Shown: positions 1 to 8,923, counted from the first letter of the stretch. The stretch: DNA of 53,748 bases from SAR202 cluster bacterium Io17-Chloro-G4 (GCA_002816455.1 MUCR01000042.1:1-53748), one strand, 5' to 3'. Numbers and translations: made by a program. The notes: generated by a model not told the origin, from the sequence alone.

Positions 1-2778
1 CACGAGGTGGCCCTGGGCTACAAGGAAAACACCCCGGACCCCTCAGTTTTCATCAAGTTTCGGGTGGAAAACACCGATTCTCCCCCCTTTAATAAAGGGG
101 GGTCAGGGGGAATTTCGGACCCCGCCGTCCCCACCTTCCTGCTCGCTTGGACCACCACCCCCTGGACCCTGCCCGGCAACACCGCTTTAGCCGTGGATGA
201 AGAGGCCGATTATTCCGTAGTTGAACTGGAAGGCGAAGGTGGCCAAGAGCGGCTGGTCTTGGCCACTGTCCTAGTTGAAACCAACATCAAACAAGAGCAT
301 ACCGTCGTAGCTAACATCAAAGGCGCAGAACTGCTGGGCGTCCAATACCAGCCCCTATACTCGCCAGCGGAGTACGGAACTGAAATTCGAAAGTTTGTGC
401 ATGTAGATTTTCTACTCGACAAGCCCATGACCGAGCAGGAACAATTAGGTCACTCTCATGTCATCTTGGAAACAGTCACAGAGATTGCGCCACGCGTAGT
501 GGCCGCCGATTTCGTTTCCATGGAGGACGGCACGGGCATCGTCCACATGGCCCCGGCTTTCGGCGACGAAGACCTGACAGTGGGCCGGGAAAAGGAGTTG
601 GCTTTCGTCCAGCCTGTAAACCTGCTGGGCAACTTCACAGGCAACTATCCCTTCGCTGGAAAGTTCGTGAAAGACGCCGACGAAGAGATCATGAAAGACC
701 TGAAATCTCGGGGACTGCTGTTCCACCGGGGGGTGTATAAGCACACCTATCCCTTCTGCTGGCGCTGCGACACACCCTTGCTTTACTACGCCAAGAGTTC
801 TTGGTATATCCGCACCACAGCGTCCAAAGACGAATTGGTCAGCGGCAACAGCGCCATCAACTGGTATCCCGAGTATATCCAAGAAGGCCGATTTGGCGAG
901 TGGCTCCGCAACAACGTGGATTGGGCAATCTCCAGAGAGCGTTACTGGGGCACGCCAATACCCATCTGGGAATGCCAAAGCTGCCAGCACGCCATTTGTG
1001 CCGGCAGTATACAAGACCTGAAAGACCTGCTCCCAGAGGATCAACGCGCGGTATTAGACGACATAGACCTGCACCGCCCATACGTGGATGACATTTTACT
1101 GGCTTGCCCCAACGGCAGTTGCGACGGCGAGATGAAGCGCATCCCCGAGGTAATGGACGCTTGGTTCGACTCGGGGGCCATGCCGTTCGCTCAGTGGCAC
1201 TACCCATTCGACAATAAAAGCATCGCCGAAGACGGCCGCTTTCCCGCCGACTACATCTGCGAGGCTGTGGACCAGACCCGGGGGTGGTTTTACAGTCTTC
1301 ACGCCTTGTCCACATTGCTGAAGGGCCAGCCCTCGTACAAGAACGTTATCTGCTTGGGCTTGGTCTTGGATGAGAAGGGACACAAAATGAGCAAAAGGGT
1401 GGGCAACGTGGTGGAGCCCATCGCCGTTCTCGACGAACACGGCGCCGACGCCCTGCGATGGTACTTGTTCACGGCATCCCAACCCGGAGAGGCCCGGAGA
1501 TTCTCCTCAAAGCTGGTGAGTGAAACCCTGAGAAGGGTCCTGCTGACCCTGTGGAACGTCTACTCGTTTTTCACCAACTATGCGTCCATCGACGAATTTC
1601 ATCCCGAGCAAAAACCTGAAGGCTGGAAGCCAGAAAACGAGCTGGACCGCTGGATACTCTCCGAACTTAACACCCTGATTGAACAAGTGGACAGCTACTT
1701 AGAAGGCTACGACCCCACCAACGCCGGTCGCCGGATACAAGAGTTCATCGACCAGCTATCCAACTGGTACGTTAGGCGCAGCCGCCGCCGATTCTGGAAA
1801 AGCGAGAACGACAGCGACAAGCTTTCGGGTTACATCACCCTCCACGACTGCCTGGTGACGGTTGCCAAGCTTATGGCGCCCTTGGCTCCCTTCGTGTCTG
1901 AGGAGATCTACCAGAAATTAGTCAGCGCAGTGGAGCCGGACGCCCCTAACAGCGTCCACTTGGCTCAGTATCCAACCGCCGACGCTTCATTGGTGGACCA
2001 GAACCTCATGGAAGCCACACGGCTGGTTATGCGCATCTCCAGTATGGGCAGGAGTGCTCGTTCTAAGGCTGGCATCAAGGTGAGACAACCCTTGAATTCC
2101 ATTAACGTGCTGGTCAAGAGCGATATCGAAAAACAACAACTGGAACCCATGATTCCCCAATTAATAGACGAAATAAATGTGAAGAGCGTCACCATAGCAG
2201 CAGCAGGCGGAGCGGAAGACACTGATTTTTGGGATTGGGGAATTTCCGCAAATTTGGAAAAAATCGGACCAAAGTACGGCGGCCAGACCCAATCGATTGC
2301 GGATGCCTTAGCTAAGATGGAACCCAGAGCAGTGGCTTCGGCAATCGATGCAAGCGGACGCGTTGAGGTGTCTGTCCCTGATGAGAGTATCTCTCCGGTC
2401 CAACTGGATTACGAGGATGTCGCTGTTGTTAAGACCGCAAAAAGCAGCGACCATGTCGGTGTGCAAGACGGGCCATATGCTGTTGCCGTCGAGACCCTGC
2501 TCACCCCTGAATTGGCCGATGAAGGCCTGGCCCGGGAGTTGGTGCACCGTATCCAGAACCTGCGGCGGTCCGCCGATTTTGAAGTAACCGACCGCATCGT
2601 AACCTACTACCAAGGGCCGGAAGAGATTGCTTCAGTCATGGCCGGTGGCCTTGGCGAGTACATCCGCCTGGAAACCCTGAGCGAGGATTTGGTCAGCGGT
2701 TCCCCAGAGGACGGGGCCCACACCGAGACCTCCAAGGTGGATGGAGCTGAAGTGACCCTGGGAGTGCGGCGGGTTTAA
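1..2778 (+). CDS. ileS: Isoleucyl-tRNA synthetase, 5' end outside window
   Basis: Class I aminoacyl-tRNA synthetase that charges tRNA-Ile. The frame is open from base 1, so the N-terminus with the HIGH motif is missing; the GTG at 7 is internal. Visible landmarks are the threonine-rich editing peptide WTTTPWTLPGN (nt 148 onward), the Trp/Tyr-rich segment DWAISRERYWGTPIPIW (nt about 919-969), the catalytic KMSKR loop (nt 1384-1398) and a long anticodon-binding tail. No C-terminal zinc finger is seen, and with about 924 residues visible the full protein should exceed 1,000, as in the long type-2 (eukaryote-like) IleRS; type assignment is inference. A stretch of about 16 residues just before the editing peptide (DSPPFNKGGSGGIS) is encoded by a palindromic repeat. 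mutM follows after 12 nt, probably in the same transcript. Confidence 0.97.
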   Translation, partial: HEVALGYKENTPDPSVFIKFRVENTDSPPFNKGGSGGISDPAVPTFLLAWTTTPWTLPGNTALAVDEEADYSVVELEGEGGQERLVLATVLVETNIKQEHTVVANIKGAELLGVQYQPLYSPAEYGTEIRKFVHVDFLLDKPMTEQEQLGHSHVILETVTEIAPRVVAADFVSMEDGTGIVHMAPAFGDEDLTVGREKELAFVQPVNLLGNFTGNYPFAGKFVKDADEEIMKDLKSRGLLFHRGVYKHTYPFCWRCDTPLLYYAKSSWYIRTTASKDELVSGNSAINWYPEYIQEGRFGEWLRNNVDWAISRERYWGTPIPIWECQSCQHAICAGSIQDLKDLLPEDQRAVLDDIDLHRPYVDDILLACPNGSCDGEMKRIPEVMDAWFDSGAMPFAQWHYPFDNKSIAEDGRFPADYICEAVDQTRGWFYSLHALSTLLKGQPSYKNVICLGLVLDEKGHKMSKRVGNVVEPIAVLDEHGADALRWYLFTASQPGEARRFSSKLVSETLRRVLLTLWNVYSFFTNYASIDEFHPEQKPEGWKPENELDRWILSELNTLIEQVDSYLEGYDPTNAGRRIQEFIDQLSNWYVRRSRRRFWKSENDSDKLSGYITLHDCLVTVAKLMAPLAPFVSEEIYQKLVSAVEPDAPNSVHLAQYPTADASLVDQNLMEATRLVMRISSMGRSARSKAGIKVRQPLNSINVLVKSDIEKQQLEPMIPQLIDEINVKSVTIAAAGGAEDTDFWDWGISANLEKIGPKYGGQTQSIADALAKMEPRAVASAIDASGRVEVSVPDESISPVQLDYEDVAVVKTAKSSDHVGVQDGPYAVAVETLLTPELADEGLARELVHRIQNLRRSADFEVTDRIVTYYQGPEEIASVMAGGLGEYIRLETLSEDLVSGSPEDGAHTETSKVDGAEVTLGVRRV
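76..115. repeat. Palindromic element (CCCCCTTT/AAAGGGGG family) inside ileS
   Basis: The core is a 9-bp inverted repeat, CCCCCCTTT-AAT-AAAGGGGGG (82-102), followed by TCAGGGGGAATTT. The same element type lies in intergenic DNA at 9177, 44950, 45001, 46384, 47823 and 51889. Here it is read in frame as SPPFNKGGSGGI within IleRS. Confidence 0.85.
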
Positions 2779-2790
2779 GGGGAATCGCTA

Positions 2791-3612
2791 ATGCCCGAGC
2801 TTCCCGAGGTTGAAAACACGCGTCGTTACCTAATCGAAGCGGGTCTGCCGGGGCGCACAATTACCGGCGCCGACATCGGCTGGGCCAAAACGATTCAGAC
2901 ACCCTCTCTGGAAGACTTCGTTTTGGGCCTCACCGGCGGCACGGTGCAAGAGGTAACACGCCGGGGCAAATATCTCTTGCTCAAGCTTGGGCACAACGGC
3001 TCAAAAACAGGCCCTACGCTAGTAGTCCACCTGGGCATGACCGGCGGTCTGCGGATCCAGCCAGCCAAGCAGCCTGCGCATCCCATGGTGCGCCATACTT
3101 TTTTCTTGGACGATAAAACCGAGTTGCGGTTTCAAGACGGGCGTAAGTTTGGCAAGCTGTGGCTGACCAACGACGCTAAAGACGTGCTCCCTCCCCTAAG
3201 TGTTGACCCCTTATCCGAGGGGTTCACTTCCAAGGTGTTGCGGGACGGCTTAGACGGGCGCAGCGCACCGGTTAAGGCCCTGTTGCTGGAGCAGTCCATC
3301 GTGTCTGGTATGGGTAATCTTTACGCCGACGAGTCGTTGTTCTTGGCGGGCATAAGTCCCCTCCGCCCGGCCTCAAAACTTTCTCTAAAAGAAATATCCC
3401 GGCTGAAAGACGGCATCGTTACGTCCTTGACCACCGCCCTGGAAAAGTACGACCAAGACCGAAAGGGGCACTGGCCCGACCCGGCAATGGGCCTGTCCTC
3501 TTGGTCCATTCCCAGAGAGAAAACCGGTGTTTGTCCCAGGTGCGGCGGCCCAATTTCCATGATCCGAGTCCGCGCCAGGGGCACTTGCTTCTGCCCCAAA
3601 TGCCAAAAGTAG
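2791..3612 (+). CDS. mutM: Formamidopyrimidine-DNA glycosylase (Fpg/MutM)
   Basis: Bifunctional glycosylase/AP lyase that removes 8-oxoguanine and formamidopyrimidines in base excision repair. The 273-residue length is normal for the family. The N-terminus MPELPEVE carries the catalytic Pro2 and Glu3. The helix-two-turn-helix region is around residues 165-180 (SGMGNLYADE), and the C-terminus is a four-cysteine zinc ribbon (CPRC near 247-250 and CPKC near 269-272) that binds DNA. A GGGG tract lies just upstream of the ATG. The gene follows ileS by 12 nt. The segment before the zinc ribbon (SSWSIPREKTG) differs from the usual YGR-type sequence, so it may belong to a divergent Fpg subgroup. Confidence 0.95.
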   Translation: MPELPEVENTRRYLIEAGLPGRTITGADIGWAKTIQTPSLEDFVLGLTGGTVQEVTRRGKYLLLKLGHNGSKTGPTLVVHLGMTGGLRIQPAKQPAHPMVRHTFFLDDKTELRFQDGRKFGKLWLTNDAKDVLPPLSVDPLSEGFTSKVLRDGLDGRSAPVKALLLEQSIVSGMGNLYADESLFLAGISPLRPASKLSLKEISRLKDGIVTSLTTALEKYDQDRKGHWPDPAMGLSSWSIPREKTGVCPRCGGPISMIRVRARGTCFCPKCQK

Positions 3613-3667
3613 GGCAACGTTGCCGCAAATCCGAGAACCGACATCTCCTCCACACCAACATAGCCAA

Positions 3668-3751
3668 TGTCACCCCGTGTGAAGCGAGGGGTCTCGGAGA
3701 TAGGATCAGCACAGCCCTGAGATTCCTCCTCGTTGCCTCGTCGGAATGACA
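3668..3751. repeat. Intergenic inverted repeat (GTCA...GAAGC...GGAATGAC type)
   Basis: The stretch from TGTCACCCCGTGTGAAGCG to GCCTCGTCGGAATGACAG has ends resembling inverted copies of each other (GTCA..., ...TGAC). Related copies are at 5056, 15999 and 50887. The 3613-3864 gap otherwise shows nothing recognisable. Confidence 0.5.
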
Positions 3752-3864
3752 GTTGGATTGGAGCCTAAATTCTTTCTATTGTAGTAGACTTTCGCTAACT
3801 CAAGTTCTTGACGTTTCAACCGTGGCGGTCAGGATTTTGCAACCGGTGACAATGGAGAAGTGAG

Positions 3865-4449
3865 ATGGCCCGAGTGCGCGGGATTACCGAAAAAGAAGCG
3901 ACTCCGGAACTCCAGGAACTGTTCCAACGACAAAGGACGATATTTGGCGACGTGCTGAACACTACGCCGGTCTTCGCTCTGAGGCCGACGATCATGGAAG
4001 GCTCAAACGCCTTGGCCGCTGGCATCGATGCTTCCGGCCTGATCGAGCCATCGCTGAAGTATTTGGTCTGCACCAAAACGGCTTGGATCAACGGCTGCCC
4101 CTTTTGAATAGACATCAATGCGTCCAGGGCGGCGCAAGAGGACGGCTCAGCGGAAAAATTAGGCCACCTTGACGCGTATAAATCGAGTAATCTCTTCAGT
4201 GCAAGGGAGAAGTTGGCATTGGAGCTTGCCGAGCGGATGACCCACACAAACAAGCGGGTGACGGACCGGTTTTTTACTAAACTACAGAAAGAGTTCACCG
4301 ACAAGGAGCTGGTGGAACTCTCCGCAATCATTGCCTACGAAAATTTCCGGAGCAAATTCAATCCGGTGTTCGGCATCGAGGCCAACGGTTTATGCCACTT
4401 GCCGGCTGTCGAATCCATGGCTGCAGCAGCCACGGAGAAATTTCATTAA
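3865..4449 (+). CDS. AhpD/CMD-family redox protein, probable selenoprotein (in-frame TGA at 4105-4107)
   Basis: Carboxymuconolactone decarboxylase/AhpD-like protein, probably a peroxidase or thiol-disulfide enzyme. Two open stretches in one frame are separated only by a TGA. Read through, they give one 194-residue protein with the full CMD pattern: N-terminal helices, the active-site segment NGCPF-U-IDIN with Cys78 and Sec81, then LALELAERMT and IIAYENFRSKFNPVFGIE. Family members have CPFC here, so the TGA replaces exactly the second cysteine of the CxxC. A candidate SECIS hairpin follows the TGA. GGAGAAG precedes the ATG with good spacing. TGA elsewhere in the window ends genes, so recoding is local. 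AhpD-like selenoproteins are known from metagenomes; assignment here is inference. The alternative is a nonsense mutation or sequencing error. Confidence 0.82.
4105..4144 (+). promoter_or_regulatory. Candidate bacterial SECIS element after TGA
   Basis: Starting 13 nt after the TGA, CGTCC (4121-4125) pairs with GGACG (4140-4144) around a 14-nt loop beginning AGGG. The loop starts 18 nt after the TGA, and a G is among its first two bases, as bacterial SECIS models require. A competing fold pairs TGCG (4119-4122) with CGCA (4133-4136). The stem is short, so support is moderate. Confidence 0.55.
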
Positions 4450-4531
4450 GGCATCGCATGGAGCTCCCCTTCCCATCGTATTATCTATACCCGAGGCGCC
4501 GGTGCCCAATTCCTAATAACAGAAGGCGAAA

Positions 4532-5035
4532 ATGGAAGAAAATTCCACTGACCTCTTGATCATTTATACCACCAAGAATGGGCGCACCGGGGGCATGGTT
4601 GAACCCATCCAGCAGGGCATTATTGATGGGGGAGGGACCGTCGCTACCAGGACAGTTGATGAAGTCCAGTGGGAAGAGATGGTGTCCGCTAAGGGCATTA
4701 TCGTTGGAACGCCCGTACGTTTCGGAGGCGTGGACTGGCAGATAAAGCGGTTATTTGACGTCACCGCCTACCAGGACTATCCCGGACCCCTAGACGGCAA
4801 GGTTGGCGGTGCGTTCGTGGGCGGCGGGACGCCCGGCAGCGGGGCCGAACTGTGTCTCCTTAGTATGTTGCACATCTTGCTGAATCACGGAATGGTAATT
4901 CAGGGACATGCCCGCTCCACCCACTACGGCCCGGTAGCCTTGCGAGAGACCGCACAAGAGGATGTTGATACAGTATGCAACGCCTGGGGACGGCATTGGG
5001 CTGCGCTGGTGCAGCGGCTGTACGGCCTTGGGTAG
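4532..5035 (+). CDS. Flavodoxin-like (WrbA-type) flavoprotein
   Basis: FMN-binding flavodoxin-fold protein of the NAD(P)H:quinone oxidoreductase/WrbA group, 167 residues, cytosolic. The phosphate-binding loop is near the N-terminus (IIYTTKNGRTGGMVEPI, residues about 10-26). The second flavin loop is VGTPVRFGGVDWQIKRL near residues 58-74, and the third is VGGGTPGSGAE near 93-103. It sits 82 nt downstream of the putative selenoprotein CMD gene on the same strand, so the two may be co-transcribed and share a redox or quinone-detoxification role (inference). The substrate is not evident. Confidence 0.82.
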   Translation: MEENSTDLLIIYTTKNGRTGGMVEPIQQGIIDGGGTVATRTVDEVQWEEMVSAKGIIVGTPVRFGGVDWQIKRLFDVTAYQDYPGPLDGKVGGAFVGGGTPGSGAELCLLSMLHILLNHGMVIQGHARSTHYGPVALRETAQEDVDTVCNAWGRHWAALVQRLYGLG

Positions 5036-5055
5036 CCCAATGGCGTCAGTTATTT

Positions 5056-5181
5056 AATGTCACCCTGAGTGAAGCCAAGGGTCTGGGGACCAGGGGGCCT
5101 CCCCACTCCAGATGTCCCGATTGCATCGAGTATCCTCGATGCAATCGGTACTTCGCCGCTGCGGCTGGCTCAGCATGACAT
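5056..5181. repeat. Long inverted repeat, GTCACCCTGAG...CTCAGCATGAC
   Basis: The ends AATGTCACCCTGAG and CTCAGCATGACATT are imperfect inverted copies. A short internal palindrome lies at GCATCGAGTATCCTCGATGC. Same type as 3668, 15999 and 50887; no coding capacity seen. Confidence 0.6.
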
Positions 5182-5211
5182 TTGGATCAAAATAATCCAG
5201 GCGCCCCCATC

Positions 5212-5245
5212 CCGTTCGTGGTGAGCTTGTCGAACCATCTCCAAG
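5212..5245. repeat. Dispersed repeat (CGTTCGTGGTGAGCTTGTCG)
   Basis: The sequence CGTTCGTGGTGAGCTTGTCG followed by AACCAT recurs almost exactly near 32274, and related sequence is at 13724. It lies between the flavodoxin and PPOX genes. Confidence 0.55.
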
Positions 5246-5320
5246 TTGCTCCTCTGATTTGGTCTTTTTACAAACTCAGTCAAAGCGGGGAACCGTTAGC
5301 CGGCTCAACCACTCCGCTCC

Positions 5321-5740
5321 TTAAATCGCTGTCCCGTAGATATGATCGGGTACTACGATAATGGCCGACCGCTTGTCGGTCACCATGGCCTGATCGAACT
5401 CTTCCCAATTGGAGTGTTCTTCCCCTGAGGCGGTGCGGAACACGTCCCGTAATGCCAGCCGAAGCTCACCCGCCGGCGTATTGTCAGAGGACAGAATTTC
5501 GGCGTGGCCTTCCAGCACGACAAAGCCCCACCAGCTCTCGTTGGACACCAGTAGGGAGCAACGAGAGTCCCGCTTCAAGTTCCAGTATTTGGAGCGGGTG
5601 GAAGTAACGGTGAAGGCGACCCCGTTGCGGTATGGACCGCAACTGATGATGCTCAATTGGGCGGCCCCGTTTTTCCGAAAGGTGGTCACCACGCCACGGT
5701 GGGTCTGAGCCAAAAATTCTCTGGTTTTGTCCGATAGCAT
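5321..5740 (-). CDS. PPOX-class (pyridoxamine 5'-phosphate oxidase-like) F420/FMN-dependent protein
   Basis: Split-beta-barrel flavin or F420-binding protein of 139 residues, the usual size for small PPOX-class enzymes. It starts with the typical N-terminus LSDKTREFLAQTHRGVVTTFRKNGAAQLS and continues with a strand-rich core (VAFTVTSTRSKYWNLKRD) whose Arg/Lys residues usually contact the cofactor phosphate. GGAG precedes the ATG. It is the last of three minus-strand genes (sbcC-like, GNAT, this), 29 nt after the GNAT gene. Abundant LLM-class enzymes in this window make F420 use plausible, but FMN or heme cannot be excluded from sequence. Confidence 0.82.
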   Translation of the reverse strand: MLSDKTREFLAQTHRGVVTTFRKNGAAQLSIISCGPYRNGVAFTVTSTRSKYWNLKRDSRCSLLVSNESWWGFVVLEGHAEILSSDNTPAGELRLALRDVFRTASGEEHSNWEEFDQAMVTDKRSAIIVVPDHIYGTAI

Positions 5741-5769
5741 CAGGTCTCCTTCTTAGTGCTCATTTAGTG

Positions 5770-6264
5770 CTAGCTATGAGCAGCCCGGAAATCGATTTCC
5801 CACAAATCGTAATTGGAGTGATTCATCTTTAGGCTGAAATATACCCTCTGTGCCCGCTTGTTGTCCCGGTCCACGTATAGCTTCAGCCCTTGGACGTCGC
5901 CCTGGTCCTGAGCTTCCGTTGCGACGAAGTTATGTAATGTCCGGTATACGCCGGTGCGCCGGTATTCTGGCTCAACATAAACGCTCTGGATCCACCAGTA
6001 ATGACTGTTCCTCCAGTCGCTCCACTCGGTTGTAATCATGAGTTGGCCCACCATCCGTCCAGCCACCTCAGCTACGCAATAGAATCCAAGGCCTTGGCGG
6101 TTAAACATAGCCGCCACTCCCTCTCGCAGTTGTTCTTCCACCAGCGTTTTCGACTCTGTTTCCAGGGCCATTGCGGAGTTGAACCGGACGATTGTGTCGG
6201 AGTCCTCAGGGACCGCCCTCCGCACTTTGATAGCCCCGATTTCGCTATTTCCTCCTTGGGTCAT
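5770..6264 (-). CDS. GNAT-family N-acetyltransferase
   Basis: A 164-residue single-domain acetyltransferase that moves an acetyl group from acetyl-CoA to an unknown amine. It begins with IKVRRAVPEDSDTIVRFN, typical of GNAT strand 1 and helix 1. The acetyl-CoA-binding motif A is seen as VYVEPEYRRTGVYRTL (about residues 100-115), with the second Gly/Arg pattern slightly degenerate. The motif-B end is LYVDRDNKRAQRVYFSLKM. The gene starts 67 nt after the sbcC-like stop on the same strand. The substrate cannot be predicted. Confidence 0.88.
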   Translation of the reverse strand: MTQGGNSEIGAIKVRRAVPEDSDTIVRFNSAMALETESKTLVEEQLREGVAAMFNRQGLGFYCVAEVAGRMVGQLMITTEWSDWRNSHYWWIQSVYVEPEYRRTGVYRTLHNFVATEAQDQGDVQGLKLYVDRDNKRAQRVYFSLKMNHSNYDLWEIDFRAAHS

Positions 6265-6331
6265 GACCGCTTCAGATAATTTTCAGATTACCTATCTCGC
6301 AATCACAATACGCTGGGGATAAGTGGCGATA

Positions 6332-8923
6332 TTACGAGCTGACAACGAATGTCGAGCCCTGGGCGTCTTTTTGAACTTCTATGCGGACCGGAAAAGCGTC
6401 TTTAAGCTCTTCCAAGTGGGTAATGACTATAATCTTGTCGAAGTCGTCTTGGATTGCGCCTATAACGTCCAGGATCCTCTCTCGGCCCACTGCGTCTTGC
6501 GTTCCAAATCCCTCGTCAATAAACAGTGTTGGCATCGGCGCACCCATCCTTTGGGCAAGCACCTTGGAGAGAGCAATACGCAGAGCCAGGTTTACCCGGA
6601 ATGCCTCTCCGCCGCTGTACATCTCGTAACTGCGGGGACCCACGTCGTCGTTCACCTGAATTTCCAGGGTCTCGCTGGGTTCGCCCTTGCCGGACCGGCG
6701 TTCCCGCTGCGTTTCCAGCCTGAGGTAGGTCCGGTTATCCGTCATGCGGCCCAAAAGATTGTTCGCTTCTTCCTCTAGCCTGGGGACCACCGTCTCAATC
6801 AGCATCGCCTGGACGCCCTGTCGGCCAAAGGCATTGACCAATTCTTGGTAAACGCCCCTTTCCTCTTGCAAGCCCGTTAGCCGTTTAGATTCCTTGGCAA
6901 TTTCCTCGTTGAGGGCTCCCAGCCGGTTGACACGCTCCTCCAGCAGAGCCTTGTCGGCAACATTTTGCTGCCTTTGGGAATCCAGGCTGTTTTGGGCGGC
7001 TTCGGCCTCATTTAGGCTGGTGCGCAATTCGGGCAAGCTCTCCACCGCTACTTTATTGGTTTTGTGCTGCTCGTCCAGCCGCTCCAACTCGGCACGGCGC
7101 CGCTTCAGCATATCCTGGTTTTGCAGCGCCGATTCCTGTTGCCGGGGCAAGTTGGTTTCTGCGTCGGCCAATTGAACCGCCCTGTCGGCAAATGACTGCA
7201 TTTCTTGCGCTTGCGAGTAGGCCTTTCGACGGGCCTCTTCGTTGTAGCCCACTGAGGCTATCTCTGCTTCGACCCTTTTAAGTTCGGCGTGGTCTCGGCT
7301 GGCATAATCTCCCGAGGCCATGGAAGCCGTGGCTTCGGCCAACTTGACCCGCGCTACATCAAGCTCTTCTTGGGCTAGCTGCGCTTCCGCCTTTTGCCGC
7401 TCCAGGTCGTTTAATTTAAGCTCCGCTCGTCGGCGGGACTCGCCGGTCTTCTTTTCCCGCTGCTCCAAGTCCCGTTCTAGCCTTGCGCTTTCTTCCGTGA
7501 GTTCCTGCAACTGGGACTCGTTTAACCGGTACAAGCGTACCTTTTCGTCAATGTCTGATTTATAGGTTTCCGCCAGGCGACCGCAACCGTCTTCTCCCAG
7601 GGACGTTTTGCACAAAGGACAGACTGCCTCTTGGTGACCTGTGGTGAGCAATAGATTTAGCTTGGACCGAAGCTCCTGCCCTTCCGTCTTGTACCGCTCG
7701 GCCACACTTTGGGCCTGTCCAACTCGTGTAGAGAGGTTTTGCTGGCGCTCCCTGGAAACGGAGATGGTTAGTTCTTCTTCCGCCACGGCCGCAAGTTGCT
7801 TTTGGGTTTGTTCCTGTTGGAGCGCCAAGTCCGCCGTAGACTGCGCTTTCGCTGGCAATTCCACCTCAACCTTCAGGCGCAACTGTTCAGACTGGGCTTC
7901 CAGGCGCGACTTGGCGGTGTCTATCACCCGGACCAAATCTTGCTTCGTCTGCCCCAAACGGTCGAAGGTTAGCCGGGCTTCTTCTAGAGAATTCAGTTCT
8001 CCCCGGGCCTTTTCCAGCGCTTTTGCTCCCTGGCGAATTTCATCGCCTTGCGAGAGCAACTCTTGAAGCTTCTGAATGCTCGCCTCATTGTTGACCCCGG
8101 AGGCCTCTATTTGGGTAACCTCTTGGCGCAGACCCTCGATGGTCCGTGCTACGTCTTCCAGTTGGCTGAACTGACGCTCCAACTCGGCGACCTTGCCCCG
8201 CAACTCGCCGGTTGCCAGCGCTTGGTCTTTCAATTGTGAGTCGACGAGGGCCAGTTTTTCCTCTACGTCCAGCAATTGAGGAGCGGGGTCGCCTATCTCT
8301 TCCGCTTGACGGCGCATAACCTCCAGAGCGCTCTCTAGTCCGCCGAGGCCCGCCGAATTTTCTGAAAGCTTCGATTTTGCCAGATCCTGGAGGCGGTCAT
8401 AAAGCTCCAAGCCCAAAATCTTGGATAGTACCGCCTTGCGCTCGGAGGGAGTCTTGTTGGTGAATTCGTCGGCCCGTCCTTGGAGCAAAAAGGCGGAATT
8501 GGTGAAAGTGTCGTAGTCCATGCCGACCAGTTGGTCAATTTGGGCTTGGGTTTCCCGCACCGAATTACCGGAGATGGGCGTTGGACCAGAATCGGAGATA
8601 ACTTGAAGCTGGAGATCTGTAGCGCCCTGGCGGCGCCTCCCGCCTCCTCGGGCGTGGGACCTAGACGCCCGGTAGTGGTTGTCCCGGGAGGAAAAATCCA
8701 AGTCGACGCTGCATTCGTCGGCGCCGTAGGAAATCAGTTCGTCTTGAGTCTTACCTCGGGCTTTGCCCCACAAGCACCAGGTAATGGCATCTAGCAAGGC
8801 CGACTTGCCATGGCCGTTTTGGCCGCATAAGCAAGCGACGTGGATGCCAGCAAAATCCAGGGTGGGGACATTTTCGCGGTAGCTGAGGAAATTCTTGAGG
8901 CTGAGGGTTAGCGGTATCACCAC
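6332..8923 (-). CDS. sbcC: SbcC/Rad50-type SMC-like ATPase
   Basis: Large subunit of the SbcCD/Mre11-Rad50 DNA end-processing nuclease, 863 residues. The Walker A motif GQNGHGKSA is at about residues 34-42, and the Q-loop region is near FLLQGRADEFTNKTP. Two long coiled-coil arms rich in Glu, Gln, Leu and Arg flank a zinc hook, CPLC, near residue 434. The ABC signature YSGGEAFRVNLALR is near 770 and Walker B TLFIDEGFG near 796. The start is GTG with GGAG four bases upstream. No SbcD/Mre11 gene is in the window on either side, so the nuclease partner must be elsewhere. GNAT and PPOX genes follow on the same strand. Confidence 0.93.
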   Translation of the reverse strand: MVIPLTLSLKNFLSYRENVPTLDFAGIHVACLCGQNGHGKSALLDAITWCLWGKARGKTQDELISYGADECSVDLDFSSRDNHYRASRSHARGGGRRRQGATDLQLQVISDSGPTPISGNSVRETQAQIDQLVGMDYDTFTNSAFLLQGRADEFTNKTPSERKAVLSKILGLELYDRLQDLAKSKLSENSAGLGGLESALEVMRRQAEEIGDPAPQLLDVEEKLALVDSQLKDQALATGELRGKVAELERQFSQLEDVARTIEGLRQEVTQIEASGVNNEASIQKLQELLSQGDEIRQGAKALEKARGELNSLEEARLTFDRLGQTKQDLVRVIDTAKSRLEAQSEQLRLKVEVELPAKAQSTADLALQQEQTQKQLAAVAEEELTISVSRERQQNLSTRVGQAQSVAERYKTEGQELRSKLNLLLTTGHQEAVCPLCKTSLGEDGCGRLAETYKSDIDEKVRLYRLNESQLQELTEESARLERDLEQREKKTGESRRRAELKLNDLERQKAEAQLAQEELDVARVKLAEATASMASGDYASRDHAELKRVEAEIASVGYNEEARRKAYSQAQEMQSFADRAVQLADAETNLPRQQESALQNQDMLKRRRAELERLDEQHKTNKVAVESLPELRTSLNEAEAAQNSLDSQRQQNVADKALLEERVNRLGALNEEIAKESKRLTGLQEERGVYQELVNAFGRQGVQAMLIETVVPRLEEEANNLLGRMTDNRTYLRLETQRERRSGKGEPSETLEIQVNDDVGPRSYEMYSGGEAFRVNLALRIALSKVLAQRMGAPMPTLFIDEGFGTQDAVGRERILDVIGAIQDDFDKIIVITHLEELKDAFPVRIEVQKDAQGSTFVVSS

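Noticed and set aside
445-1044. Open frame of 199 codons antisense to ileS
   Set aside because: It overlaps conserved IleRS sequence; its translation has no family character.
4105-4107. TGA in the CMD gene as a plain nonsense mutation or genome-wide TGA recoding
   Set aside because: The frame is intact on both sides and TGA sits at a catalytic Cys position. TGA ends several other genes here, so global recoding (for example to Trp) is excluded. A single sequencing error remains possible but does not explain the second case at 16435.
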